DNA from: Bacillota bacterium
GTDB taxonomy: Bacteria; Bacillota; Dethiobacteria; DTU022
Reading direction: 5' to 3'
NCBI GenBank assembly: GCA_012510325.1
Contig: JAAZIG010000242.1
Coordinates: 1 to 22,033, forward strand
Length of the DNA: 22,033 bases
The position numbers and the translations under genes are program-made. The notes under the pieces are model-generated. The model was not told the DNA's origin. It did not search any database and was given only the letters and a program-made list of their open reading frames with translations. This document shows positions 1 through 6,293 of the stretch, piece after piece (the stretch's first letter is position 1; each line of letters opens with the position of its first letter).

Positions 1-1
1 G

Positions 2-115
2 AATAAGCTGGTTCGCATCATATATTCCGTGCTGACAAACAAAAGAGATTTCTTTATGATAACACCGGAGGAACATAATAGATTATATGCAGCCGGCATG
101 TTGCCGGCCGCATGA
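2..115 (+). CDS. C-terminal tail of a probable IS110-family transposase (5' end outside window)
   Basis: An open frame enters from the left edge and stops with TGA at 113-115, giving 37 residues that begin NKLVRIIYSVLTNKRDF. A KL-x-R-I-I-Y-x-V-L-x-x-K segment close to the stop resembles the extreme C-terminus of IS110/IS1111-type (DEDD plus Transposase_20) transposases; this is recognition from memory of the family, not a search. The catalytic domains would lie upstream of the window, so whether the element is intact cannot be judged. No start codon is needed inside the window. It is not part of the ctsR operon: about 500 bases of non-coding sequence separate them. It could instead be the tail of an unrelated protein. 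Confidence 0.45.
   Translation, partial: NKLVRIIYSVLTNKRDFFMITPEEHNRLYAAGMLPAA
92..108. repeat. Short perfect inverted repeat at the end of the putative transposase
   Basis: GCCGGCA (92-98) and TGCCGGC (102-108) are perfect inverted arms around a 3-base loop. They overlap the last codons of the putative transposase. The hairpin could be an element-end structure or a weak terminator; no T-tract follows. Confidence 0.4.
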
Positions 116-217
116 GTTAAGTTTTTATCAGTTTACATGCAAATATTTTAAATTTAGGGCTTGACTTCAGTTAGCTGATCTCGTGGCCCACATTTTGCTT
201 AGGCGTTAGCAGCCGGT

Positions 218-250
218 GTCATCCTGAAGGCGCAGCCTGAAGGATCTGTG
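218..250. repeat. Dispersed-repeat-like palindromic element (tcatcctgaagg type)
   Basis: The sequence has outer arms ATCCT (221-225) and AGGAT (241-245) and an inner GGC/GCC pair, so it can fold back. It closely resembles the TCATCCTGAG...GAAGGATCT type of intergenic repeat found scattered in many bacterial genomes (recalled, not searched). Only one copy is in this window. Confidence 0.5.
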
Positions 251-310
251 CTTTGGCGTTTCTTCATTAGTTATCCCGACAGTGTTATCAGTACTGCTGC
301 CCTAAAAGTG

Positions 311-333
311 AGCCATGAGATCCGTCCCCGTGG
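311..333. repeat. Copy 1 of a direct repeat, core GAGATCCGTCCCCGTGG
   Basis: The 17-base core at 317-333 recurs exactly at 361-377, with a shared AGCC four bases upstream of each core. The motif is like the GAGAACCGTCCCCGTGG-type repeats that accompany REP-associated tyrosine transposases (RAYT/Y1) in Bacillota; no such transposase is in the window. Confidence 0.6.
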
Positions 334-353
334 TCCACCCCTTGAGCGAAAAA

Positions 354-380
354 GAGCCGGGAGATCCGTCCCCGTGGCTC
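354..380. repeat. Copy 2 of the GAGATCCGTCCCCGTGG repeat, with hairpin arms
   Basis: This copy carries the same 17-base core (361-377), 44 bases downstream of copy 1. It is flanked by inverted arms GAGCC (354-358) and GGCTC (376-380), with further pairing GGGA/TCCC inside. The foldback shape and short spacing fit a REP-like doublet. Confidence 0.6.
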
Positions 381-493
381 GTTTGTTTCTCCCTTCCTGC
401 CTGCCTTCGGGCAAAATCATGCGATAAAGGTCAATAAACTTCAATAACAAGAGTTTAAAGGCCGCCCCGGCGGTATAATAATCTAGATGTTCC

Positions 494-524
494 TTGCACA
501 ATCAGGGGTGGGGTGAGGTATAAT
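494..524 (+). promoter_or_regulatory. Candidate sigma-A promoter of the ctsR operon
   Basis: TATAAT at 519-524 is a perfect -10 hexamer. TTGCAC at 494-499 is a partial -35 with a longer than ideal 19-base spacer. Transcription would start near 531, just ahead of the CtsR-box-like repeat at 534-550, which is where a repressor site would be expected. A second TATAAT at 474-479 has no convincing -35. Confidence 0.55.
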
Positions 525-533
525 AGAGACAAA

Positions 534-550
534 GGTCAGGTAAGGTCAGA
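534..550 (+). promoter_or_regulatory. CtsR-box-like heptad repeat 1
   Basis: The site reads GGTCAGG-TAA-GGTCAGA, two direct heptads with a 3-base spacer whose centre is A. The established CtsR operator is RGTCAAA-NAN-RGTCAAA; this matches 11 of 14 heptad positions and the exact spacing. It sits at the predicted transcription start, consistent with autorepression of ctsR. Confidence 0.6.
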
Positions 551-585
551 CCAGCACCCCGGGGGTACCCTTCCCGGCGGTCGGA

Positions 586-602
586 GGTCGGTGACGGTCA
601 GC
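586..602 (+). promoter_or_regulatory. CtsR-box-like heptad repeat 2 (leader)
   Basis: The site reads GGTCGGT-GAC-GGTCAGC, again heptad-3-heptad with central A, and an extra heptad GGTCGGA abuts it at 579-585. The GGTC cores are conserved, but the AAA tails of the standard CtsR box are not. It lies in the leader just upstream of the ctsR Shine-Dalgarno sequence. It may be a second operator or a chance GGTC run. Confidence 0.35.
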
Positions 603-618
603 AAAAGGAGGAAAATGG

Positions 619-1089
619 ATGGCTTCACTGACTGATCATATCGAAGACTATTTAAAAAAGCTGCTGGCCCTCAGCACACGAAACTATGTTGAGATCCAGC
701 GTGCCGCTCTGGCCCGCAAATTTGCCTGCGTTCCTTCCCAGGTGAACTATGTCCTGGACAGCCGCTTTTCACCGGCCCGCGGCTATGTGGTGGAGAGCAG
801 GCGCGGGGGCGGCGGTTATATCCGGATCTACCGCATTGTCAATCCTCGCAGCCTCGGCTGGGTGGAGATATTAAGCCGGCTGGAGACGGACTCCTTTGAT
901 CCGGTATGGGCGCAGCAATTTTTAAAACGGATCTATGAAGAAAAAGCGCTCTCCCGGCGGGAGGCCCAGATGGTGAAAAGCCTGCTGCGGGACGAGCATT
1001 ACCGGGGGCTCAGCGGGGAAGAGAGAAGGCGCTTGCAAAAAAGGCTGTTCCGGGCTTCTCTGGAGGCCATTCTAAAGAGCAGCTATTAA
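619..1089 (+). CDS. ctsR: CtsR, transcriptional repressor of class III heat-shock genes
   Basis: CtsR is a dimeric winged-helix repressor that binds heptad direct repeats upstream of clp genes and is released on heat or when targeted by McsB. The 156-residue product has the family length. Residues 1-72 form the winged HTH: the opening DHIEDYLKKLL is typical, and the glycine wing R62-GGGG (63-66) followed by YIRI is the thermosensing/DNA-contact loop. Residues 73-156 are the helical dimerisation/ClpC-interaction part. R62 aligns with the arginine phosphorylated by McsB in Geobacillus CtsR (family knowledge). The ATG at 619 follows an AAAGGAGG; an out-of-frame ATG at 615 is not used. It is the first gene of ctsR-mcsA-mcsB-clpC, and two CtsR-box-like repeats lie in its own leader. 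Confidence 0.97.
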   Translation: MASLTDHIEDYLKKLLALSTRNYVEIQRAALARKFACVPSQVNYVLDSRFSPARGYVVESRRGGGGYIRIYRIVNPRSLGWVEILSRLETDSFDPVWAQQFLKRIYEEKALSRREAQMVKSLLRDEHYRGLSGEERRRLQKRLFRASLEAILKSSY

Positions 1090-1102
1090 GGGGGCGATGA
1101 GG

Positions 1103-1636
1103 ATGTTATGTCAGGAATGTCAGCAAGAGAATGCGACTATCCACATCACTAAAATAATCAACGGCCGCAAAACCGAGTTGCACCTGTGCCGGCGCTGTGC
1201 CCGGGCACATGATGAACTGGACTTTTCTTTTGAACCGCAGTTTTCTCTGCATAATTTACTGGGCAGCCTGCTTGGAGAGAGCATGCGCGGTTCCCGGGAG
1301 GCGCTCGGCACGGCTAAAGTGCAGTGTCCTTCCTGTGCGCTGACTTTTGCCCAGTTCAGCCAGATCGGCAGGCTCGGCTGCAGCGATTGTTTCACCGCTT
1401 TTGATGAACAGCTGACTCCGCTGCTGCGCCGCATTCACGGCAGCAGCCGCCATACCGGTAAGGTGCCGCGCCGCAATGAGGGTGCGGTTCGCTCTGCCCG
1501 GGAGCTGGAAAAGTTTCGGGAGGAGCTCCGGCTGAAGGTTCAAAAGGAGGAGTTTGAGGAGGCTGCCGGGCTGCGCGACCGGATCAAGGCTCTGGAAAAA
1601 GAGATGGAAGAGGGGGGCAGCAGTGAAGCCAAATAA
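1103..1636 (+). CDS. mcsA: McsA, zinc-finger activator of the protein-arginine kinase McsB
   Basis: McsA binds and activates the arginine kinase McsB and joins the CtsR-ClpC heat-shock circuit. The sequence shows four CxxC zinc-binding pairs, C3/C6, C29/C32, C75/C78 and C93/C96 (numbered from the start used here), then a C-terminal UVR motif at about 134-169 (LEKFREEL...EEFEEAAGLRDRI). That is the canonical two-zinc-finger plus UVR layout at 177 residues. An ATG at 1097 would add two residues, but the AAGGGGG at 1088-1094 is only 2 bases from it and 8 bases from the ATG at 1103, so 1103 is preferred. The stop overlaps the start of mcsB by 14 bases, which suggests coupled translation and fits kinase and activator being made together. 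Confidence 0.95.
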   Translation: MLCQECQQENATIHITKIINGRKTELHLCRRCARAHDELDFSFEPQFSLHNLLGSLLGESMRGSREALGTAKVQCPSCALTFAQFSQIGRLGCSDCFTAFDEQLTPLLRRIHGSSRHTGKVPRRNEGAVRSARELEKFREELRLKVQKEEFEEAAGLRDRIKALEKEMEEGGSSEAK

Positions 1637-2684
1637 AATTGTCTCCAGCAGATGGATGGAGGGTAGTGGTCCGGAAGCGGAAACGGTAATCAGCTCAAGG
1701 GTGCGGATTGCCCGCAATATCAGAGGGATTCCCTTTCCCTACCTCGCTTCCGATGCCCAGACCAAGCATGTTCAGGAGCTGGTCTCCCGGGCGGCGGCCT
1801 CTCAGGAGGAGGCTTTCGGTCAGTTTACCTTCCTGCCTGTGGAAAGCCTGCCCCCCCTGGAGAAGGAGCTGCTCGTGGAAAAGCACCTGTCCAGCCCCTT
1901 CCTGGCCCGGGAATCGCAACACGGCGCGCTGCTGCTGCGCTGCGATGAAGCGGTCAGCATCATGATCAATGAAGAAGATCATCTCCGGATCCAGGTAATT
2001 TTACCGGGGCTGCAGCTTGAAGAGGCCCTGCAGGAAGCCGATGGCTACGACGACCGCCTGGAGGGGGAGATCGATTATGCTTTTGATGAAAGCTACGGTT
2101 ACCTCACGGCCTGTCCGACGAATGTGGGGACGGGGCTGCGCGCTTCGGTGATGCTGCATCTGCCTGCGCTGATCATGACCGGACAGGCGAACCGGCTCCT
2201 GGGGGCTCTCTCCCAGGTTGGTCTGGCGGTGCGTGGGCTCTACGGTGAGGGGACCGAGATCATCGGCAATCTGGTCCAGATTTCGAATCAGGTCACTCTG
2301 GGGCAGACTGAAAAGGAGATTATCCGCAACCTTGGCGGGGTTACCCGGCAGGTGATCGAGCAGGAGCAGGCTTCCCGCCAGGTGCTGCTCAACGAAAACA
2401 GGGCCCGTCTCGCCGACCGTTCCTGGCGGGCTTTGGGGCTGCTCAAATATGCTCAGATCATGAGCTCACAGGAGGCGATGCAGCTGCTCTCCGATGTGCG
2501 CTTGGGCTTCGATCTGGGAATGCTCAAAGGGGTTGACCGGAGACTGCTCAATGAGATGCTGGTGACAATCCGCCCCGCTTGCCTGCAGATTGCGGCGGGC
2601 CGGGAGCTCAACCCCCAAGAGAGGGATCTGGAACGTCCGGAGCGTTTAAAGACGCTGCTGGAGGAATTTAAAGAATCGGTGTGA
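1623..2684 (+). CDS. mcsB: McsB, protein-arginine kinase
   Basis: McsB phosphorylates arginines on CtsR and on damaged proteins, marking the latter for ClpCP. It belongs to the ATP:guanido phosphotransferase family. The 353 residues include the SSRVRIARN nucleotide-binding segment (24-32), a NEEDH loop (116-120) and the catalytic C164 in CPTNVGTG, equivalent to C167 of B. subtilis McsB. With the same offset of 3, R334-D335 correspond to the phosphoarginine-sensing R337-D338 of B. subtilis; the local motif is RDLERP rather than RDxxRA. The GTG at 1623 follows an AGAGGGGGG at a good distance, and the family-like N-terminus (SSRWMEGSGPE) supports it. An upstream in-frame ATG at 1554 would add an implausible basic extension inside mcsA, so it is rejected. 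Confidence 0.95.
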   Translation: MKPNKIVSSRWMEGSGPEAETVISSRVRIARNIRGIPFPYLASDAQTKHVQELVSRAAASQEEAFGQFTFLPVESLPPLEKELLVEKHLSSPFLARESQHGALLLRCDEAVSIMINEEDHLRIQVILPGLQLEEALQEADGYDDRLEGEIDYAFDESYGYLTACPTNVGTGLRASVMLHLPALIMTGQANRLLGALSQVGLAVRGLYGEGTEIIGNLVQISNQVTLGQTEKEIIRNLGGVTRQVIEQEQASRQVLLNENRARLADRSWRALGLLKYAQIMSSQEAMQLLSDVRLGFDLGMLKGVDRRLLNEMLVTIRPACLQIAAGRELNPQERDLERPERLKTLLEEFKESV

Positions 2685-2723
2685 GGATCTACAAAAGAAT
2701 AATTCTAGCGAGGTGAACAAAAC

Positions 2724-5165
2724 ATGTTCATGTTCAGTCGATTTACTGAACGGGCCCAACAGGTGCTGGTGCTGGCTCAGGAAGAGGCAAAAAGGTTAAG
2801 CCACAATTTTATCGGGACCGAGCACCTGCTGCTGGGGCTGGTCAGAGAGGGTTCGGGGATTGCCGCCCGGGCTCTGCAGAATATGAATGTTGATCTAAAT
2901 CGGGTGCGCTCCGAGGTGGAGCGGATCGCCCCCAAAAGCGACAAGCTTTTCCACAAGGGGATCACCTATACCCCGCGGGCGAAGCGGGTGGTTGAGCTTT
3001 CCATTGAGGAGAGTCAGAATCTGGGGCATAACTATGTCGGGACCGAGCATATCCTTCTAGGGCTGCTTCGCGAGGGCGAGGGGATCGCCGCTCAGGTGCT
3101 GACCAATCTGGGGATCGATCTGAAGCGCGCCCGCAAAGAGGTGATCCAGCTTTTGGGCGGCTCCGGGGGTGGTGAACATCGGGGCGGTGAGGAAAAAAGC
3201 GGCCCGCAGACTCCGACGGTGGACACTTTTGGGCGGGATCTGACCAAACTGGCCCGCGAAGGGAAGCTCGATCCGGTGATCGGCCGCGATAAGGAGATCG
3301 AGCGGGTCATTCAGGTGCTCAGCCGCCGTACCAAAAACAATCCCTGCCTCATCGGCGAGCCCGGCGTGGGGAAGACCGCCATTGCCGAAGGGCTGGCCCA
3401 GCGGATTATGGAGAATAACGTTCCCGATATTCTCCACGGCAAAAGGCTCGTTACCATCGAGCTGGCTGCAGTGGTGGCGGGAACAAAATACCGCGGTGAA
3501 TTTGAGGAGAGGCTGCGCAAGTTGATGATGGAGCTGCGCCAGGCCGGCAATGTGATGGTCTTTATCGATGAGCTGCATACGATCATCGGGGCGGGCGCCG
3601 CCGAGGGGGCGATCGACGCCTCCAATATTCTCAAGCCGGCGCTGGCCCGCGGGGAGCTGCAGTGCATCGGAGCGACAACGCTCGACGAGTACCGCAAGCA
3701 TATTGAAAAGGATCCGGCGCTGGAGCGGCGCTTTCAGCCCATCGTTGTCGGCGAGCCGGACAAGGAGGAGAGTTTGGCCATCTTGAAGGGGCTACGCGAC
3801 CGCTACGAAGCGCACCACAAGGTCAAGATTACCGATGAGGCTCTTGAGGCGGCGGTGAAACTTTCCGATCGCTATATCTCCGATCGCTTCCTGCCTGACA
3901 AGGCCATCGACCTCATCGACGAGGCCGCCTCCCGGGTGCGCATCCGCAGCTACACCGCTCCCCCCGATCTAAAGCAGATCGAGGAGAAGCTGGCCACGGT
4001 GCGTGCGGAAAAAGAGGCGGCGGTTCGCAATCAGGAATTTGAGCAGGCCGCGGAGCTGCGGGATCAGGAGCGGAAGGTCAAAGAGGCCCTGGCGGAGCAG
4101 AAGAAGGAGTGGGAGCAGCAGATGGGTACCGCCGATCTGTCCCTGGTTACCGATGAGGATGTTGCCTATATTGTCTCCAGCTGGACCGGGGTGCCGGTAA
4201 AAAAACTGGCGGAAGAGGAGTCGGCCCGGTTGCTGAACCTGGAGGGAATTCTCCACGAGCGCGTTATCGGGCAGAACGAAGCGGTTGAATCGGTCTCGCG
4301 GGCGATCCGCCGGGCTCGGGCCGGGTTGAAGGATCCCCTGCGGCCGGTGGGCTCATTCATCTTTCTCGGTCCGACCGGTGTGGGCAAGACCGAGCTGGCC
4401 CGGGCTCTGGCCGAGGCCATGTTCGGGGATGAGCGGGCCATGATCAGGCTGGATATGTCCGAGTATATGGAGAAGCATACCGCCGCCCGCCTCATCGGCG
4501 CCCCTCCGGGCTATGTCGGTTACGATGAAGGCGGCCAGCTCACCGAGCAGGTGCGCCGCAAGCCCTACTCGGTGGTGCTCTTCGACGAGATCGAAAAAGC
4601 GCATCCCGATGTCTTCAATGTGCTGCTGCAGATTCTCGAGGACGGCCGCCTGACAGACGGCAAAGGGCGCACCGTTGATTTCCGCAATGCTGTCGTCATC
4701 ATGACCTCCAATGTCGGGGCGACCTTTGCGCACCGGACCTCGCTCGGTTTCGGGGCAGCCGATGAGGAGAGCACTCATGAGAAGATGAAAGAGCGGATCC
4801 TCTCCGATCTGAAGCGAACCTTCCGCCCGGAATTCTTAAACCGCGTGGACGATATCATTGTTTTCCATGCCCTCAATGAGGAGCATATTGCGCAGATTGT
4901 CGAGATTATGCTGGCAGAGTTTAACCGCCGGCTGGCCGAATATGACCTCAGCATTGAGGTTGACCGGGAGGCCCGGGAGGCGTTGGTGAAAGAGGGTTTC
5001 GATCCGGCCTTCGGAGCCAGACCGCTGCGTCGGGTGATCCAGAAACGTCTGGAGGACAATATCTCCGAAGAGATGCTTCAGGGCAAGATCACCCCGGGAG
5101 ATATTATTACTGTAACCATGGAAGAGAGCGGCTACCGCTTTCAAACCGCTACGGTGGAAAAGTAG
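2724..5165 (+). CDS. clpC: ClpC, AAA+ unfoldase of the ClpCP protease
   Basis: ClpC is a Hsp100 hexamer that unfolds substrates, including arginine-phosphorylated proteins, and feeds them to ClpP in the cytoplasm. The 813 residues show the full layout: a double Clp-N domain (about 1-145, with GTEH at 31-34 and 106-109), AAA-1 with Walker A GEPGVGKT (211-218), pore loop KYRG (255-258) and Walker B VMVFIDE (277-283), a coiled M-domain with a UVR-like repeat (about 415-465), and AAA-2 with Walker A GPTGVGKT (549-556), pore loop GYVGYD (596-601) and Walker B VVLFDE (617-622). E33 and E108 match the phosphoarginine-docking glutamates E32/E106 of B. subtilis ClpC. The GAGGTG at 2710-2715 is 8 bases from the ATG at 2724; the ATG at 2730 is too far. 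It is last in the heat-shock operon. Confidence 0.98.
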   Translation: MFMFSRFTERAQQVLVLAQEEAKRLSHNFIGTEHLLLGLVREGSGIAARALQNMNVDLNRVRSEVERIAPKSDKLFHKGITYTPRAKRVVELSIEESQNLGHNYVGTEHILLGLLREGEGIAAQVLTNLGIDLKRARKEVIQLLGGSGGGEHRGGEEKSGPQTPTVDTFGRDLTKLAREGKLDPVIGRDKEIERVIQVLSRRTKNNPCLIGEPGVGKTAIAEGLAQRIMENNVPDILHGKRLVTIELAAVVAGTKYRGEFEERLRKLMMELRQAGNVMVFIDELHTIIGAGAAEGAIDASNILKPALARGELQCIGATTLDEYRKHIEKDPALERRFQPIVVGEPDKEESLAILKGLRDRYEAHHKVKITDEALEAAVKLSDRYISDRFLPDKAIDLIDEAASRVRIRSYTAPPDLKQIEEKLATVRAEKEAAVRNQEFEQAAELRDQERKVKEALAEQKKEWEQQMGTADLSLVTDEDVAYIVSSWTGVPVKKLAEEESARLLNLEGILHERVIGQNEAVESVSRAIRRARAGLKDPLRPVGSFIFLGPTGVGKTELARALAEAMFGDERAMIRLDMSEYMEKHTAARLIGAPPGYVGYDEGGQLTEQVRRKPYSVVLFDEIEKAHPDVFNVLLQILEDGRLTDGKGRTVDFRNAVVIMTSNVGATFAHRTSLGFGAADEESTHEKMKERILSDLKRTFRPEFLNRVDDIIVFHALNEEHIAQIVEIMLAEFNRRLAEYDLSIEVDREAREALVKEGFDPAFGARPLRRVIQKRLEDNISEEMLQGKITPGDIITVTMEESGYRFQTATVEK

Positions 5166-5198
5166 CCGTTTGCTTAACCTGATTTTAGTCTCGCCAGT

Positions 5199-5236
5199 CC
5201 GGTGAACCCAGGCCTTTAAAGGGCGGGGTTCACCGG
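5199..5236 (+). terminator. Hairpin after clpC (possible terminator without a T-tract)
   Basis: CCGGTGAACCC (5199-5209) pairs perfectly with GGGTTCACCGG (5226-5236), and the loop contains a further CCTTT/AAAGG stem. The 3' side is only CTGTTTCC, so intrinsic termination would be inefficient. It is the only candidate end for the heat-shock operon. Confidence 0.55.
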
Positions 5237-5425
5237 CTGTTTCCATATCGCCGGGCCGGCGCGTTTCTTTTGATGCCGGGTGCGGTGTTTTTGGCTTTCT
5301 GGAAGTGCGTTTTGGGCCCGGCTGAAGCGCTTCGGGTTTAAATTTTGTGAAATTACAAACTTTTATGCGGGTAAAGGAGTTTATCCCCACTTTGTCGAAT
5401 ACGATAGCGAGTATCCCCGGTTATT

Positions 5426-5437
5426 GACAAATTTGTC
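5426..5437. promoter_or_regulatory. Perfect palindrome just upstream of cooC
   Basis: GACAAATTTGTC is a perfect 12-base palindrome ending 8 bases before the AGGAGG of cooC. It overlaps a TTGACA (5424-5429) whose -10 would fall on the ribosome binding site, so it is not a normal promoter. The placement suggests an operator or leader element for the acs operon. It is not a match to the Rex, Fnr or CooA consensus that I recall. An ATAC-N8-GTAT foldback lies just upstream at about 5399-5414. Confidence 0.3.
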
Positions 5438-5457
5438 TTGATCTAAGGAGGATTGGT

Positions 5458-6222
5458 TTGAAAATTGCCGTTTCCGGCAAAGGGGGGGCCGGAAAATCCA
5501 CCATTGCTGCCAATCTCATCTACTGCCTAAAGATAAACGATGCCCCTACCTTTGCTGTTGATGCCGATCCTGATGCCAACTTGGGCCTGGTTTTAGGGCT
5601 CAATCCTGAAAAGCTAGCCGCGCTGCCGCCATTGTGCGATCTGCAGGAAGAGATCATTAAGCTCAATGCCGGCGGGGGGGCCTTTGTCGATCTCAACCCA
5701 TCTGTTGACGATATTCTCGAAAAATATGTGCTCCATCTGGGGAGCGTCCGTTTTCTTAAAATGGGGGGAATCAAGCAGGGCGGCACGGCCTGCTACTGCA
5801 AGGAGAGTTCCTTTTTAAATGCTGTTCTGACCAATGTTCTCCTGGACCGCCCGGAGGCGGTGGTGCTCGATATGAGCGCCGGGATTGAACATCTTACCCG
5901 GGGCACCGCCCGCGGAATTGAACTGATGCTGGTGGTGGTCGAACCGACCCGTGCAGCCGTGACCACCGCGCTGGCGGTGGATCGTCTCGCTGCGGATCTG
6001 GCGCTTCCCCGGGTGGTTTTTGTCGGGAATAAAATCCGTTCGGAAGGCGACCGCGATTATCTGTATTCATCTTTGCCGGAAGAGCGCATTTTAGCGATGC
6101 TGCCCTTTTCTGAGGAGGTTCTGGAGAGGGCGCGGCGGAGCGACGGACTGGAACTGGGTAGAGAACATCTTTTACCTGGAGTGGAAAAGATCTACGAGCT
6201 AATTCGTGGAGGTGATCGCTAA
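5458..6222 (+). CDS. cooC: CooC/AcsF-type ATPase, nickel-insertion factor for CODH/ACS
   Basis: CooC-family MinD/SIMIBI ATPases use ATP to load nickel into CODH (CooC) or ACS (AcsF). The 254-residue protein has the deviant Walker A GKGGAGKST (7-15, signature K8 and catalytic K13), DADPDANL (35-42), and a C-Y-C at 112-114 that coincides with the metal-binding CxC C112/C114 of Carboxydothermus CooC1. The start is TTG at 5458: AGGAGG (5446-5451) lies 6 bases upstream and the Walker A motif must be near the N-terminus, so no better start exists. It is the first gene of the CODH/ACS operon, 72 bases before acsA. Whether it serves AcsA, AcsB or both cannot be told from sequence. Two G7 runs (5482-5488 and 5674-5680) lie in the gene. 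Confidence 0.93.
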   Translation: MKIAVSGKGGAGKSTIAANLIYCLKINDAPTFAVDADPDANLGLVLGLNPEKLAALPPLCDLQEEIIKLNAGGGAFVDLNPSVDDILEKYVLHLGSVRFLKMGGIKQGGTACYCKESSFLNAVLTNVLLDRPEAVVLDMSAGIEHLTRGTARGIELMLVVVEPTRAAVTTALAVDRLAADLALPRVVFVGNKIRSEGDRDYLYSSLPEERILAMLPFSEEVLERARRSDGLELGREHLLPGVEKIYELIRGGDR

Positions 6223-6293
6223 GCCCAGTCTTAACATGGTGTTTTTTTTGGGCCATAATGCTTGAATATTTAAAAGGAGGTCAGAAAAAAGAC

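Larger units (their letters stand above)
116..493. other. Non-coding stretch upstream of the heat-shock promoter
   Basis: There is no convincing gene here on either strand. A 76-codon minus-strand frame at 271-501 exists, but it reads straight through the repeats and has no recognisable domain. The region is AT-rich at 116-165, then carries two kinds of repeat-like sequence (218-250 and 311-380) and a TATAAT at 474-479 without a good -35 partner. It looks like an accretion zone for mobile-element-derived sequence between the transposase remnant and the ctsR promoter. Confidence 0.6.

Noticed and set aside
271..501. 76-codon minus-strand frame in the upstream gap
   Set aside because: It reads through the repeat doublet and has no domain; it is better explained as repeat and leader DNA.
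1554..1622. Extension of mcsB to an ATG at 1554
   Set aside because: It would add 23 basic, non-family residues inside mcsA with no ribosome binding site; the GTG at 1623 has one.
2696..2706. AGAATAATTCT palindrome between mcsB and clpC
   Set aside because: It is an 11-base AT-rich symmetry likely by chance, with no promoter or operator pattern around it.
3057..3701. 214-codon minus-strand frame opposite clpC
   Set aside because: It is a shadow of the highly conserved ClpC AAA-1 region, with no domain of its own.
4836..5390. 184-codon minus-strand frame spanning the clpC end and the gap
   Set aside because: Most of it is antisense to clpC and the rest covers the terminator hairpin; no domain is seen.
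6223..6253. GCCCA...TGGGC foldback with a T8 run between cooC and acsA
   Set aside because: The stem is only 5 bp with a 21-base loop, and the T-run is in the loop rather than after the stem, so it is not a terminator.
6258..6293. Start of acsA at ATG 6258
   Set aside because: No Shine-Dalgarno precedes it, and the AAAAGGAGG lies downstream of it, ahead of ATG 6294.
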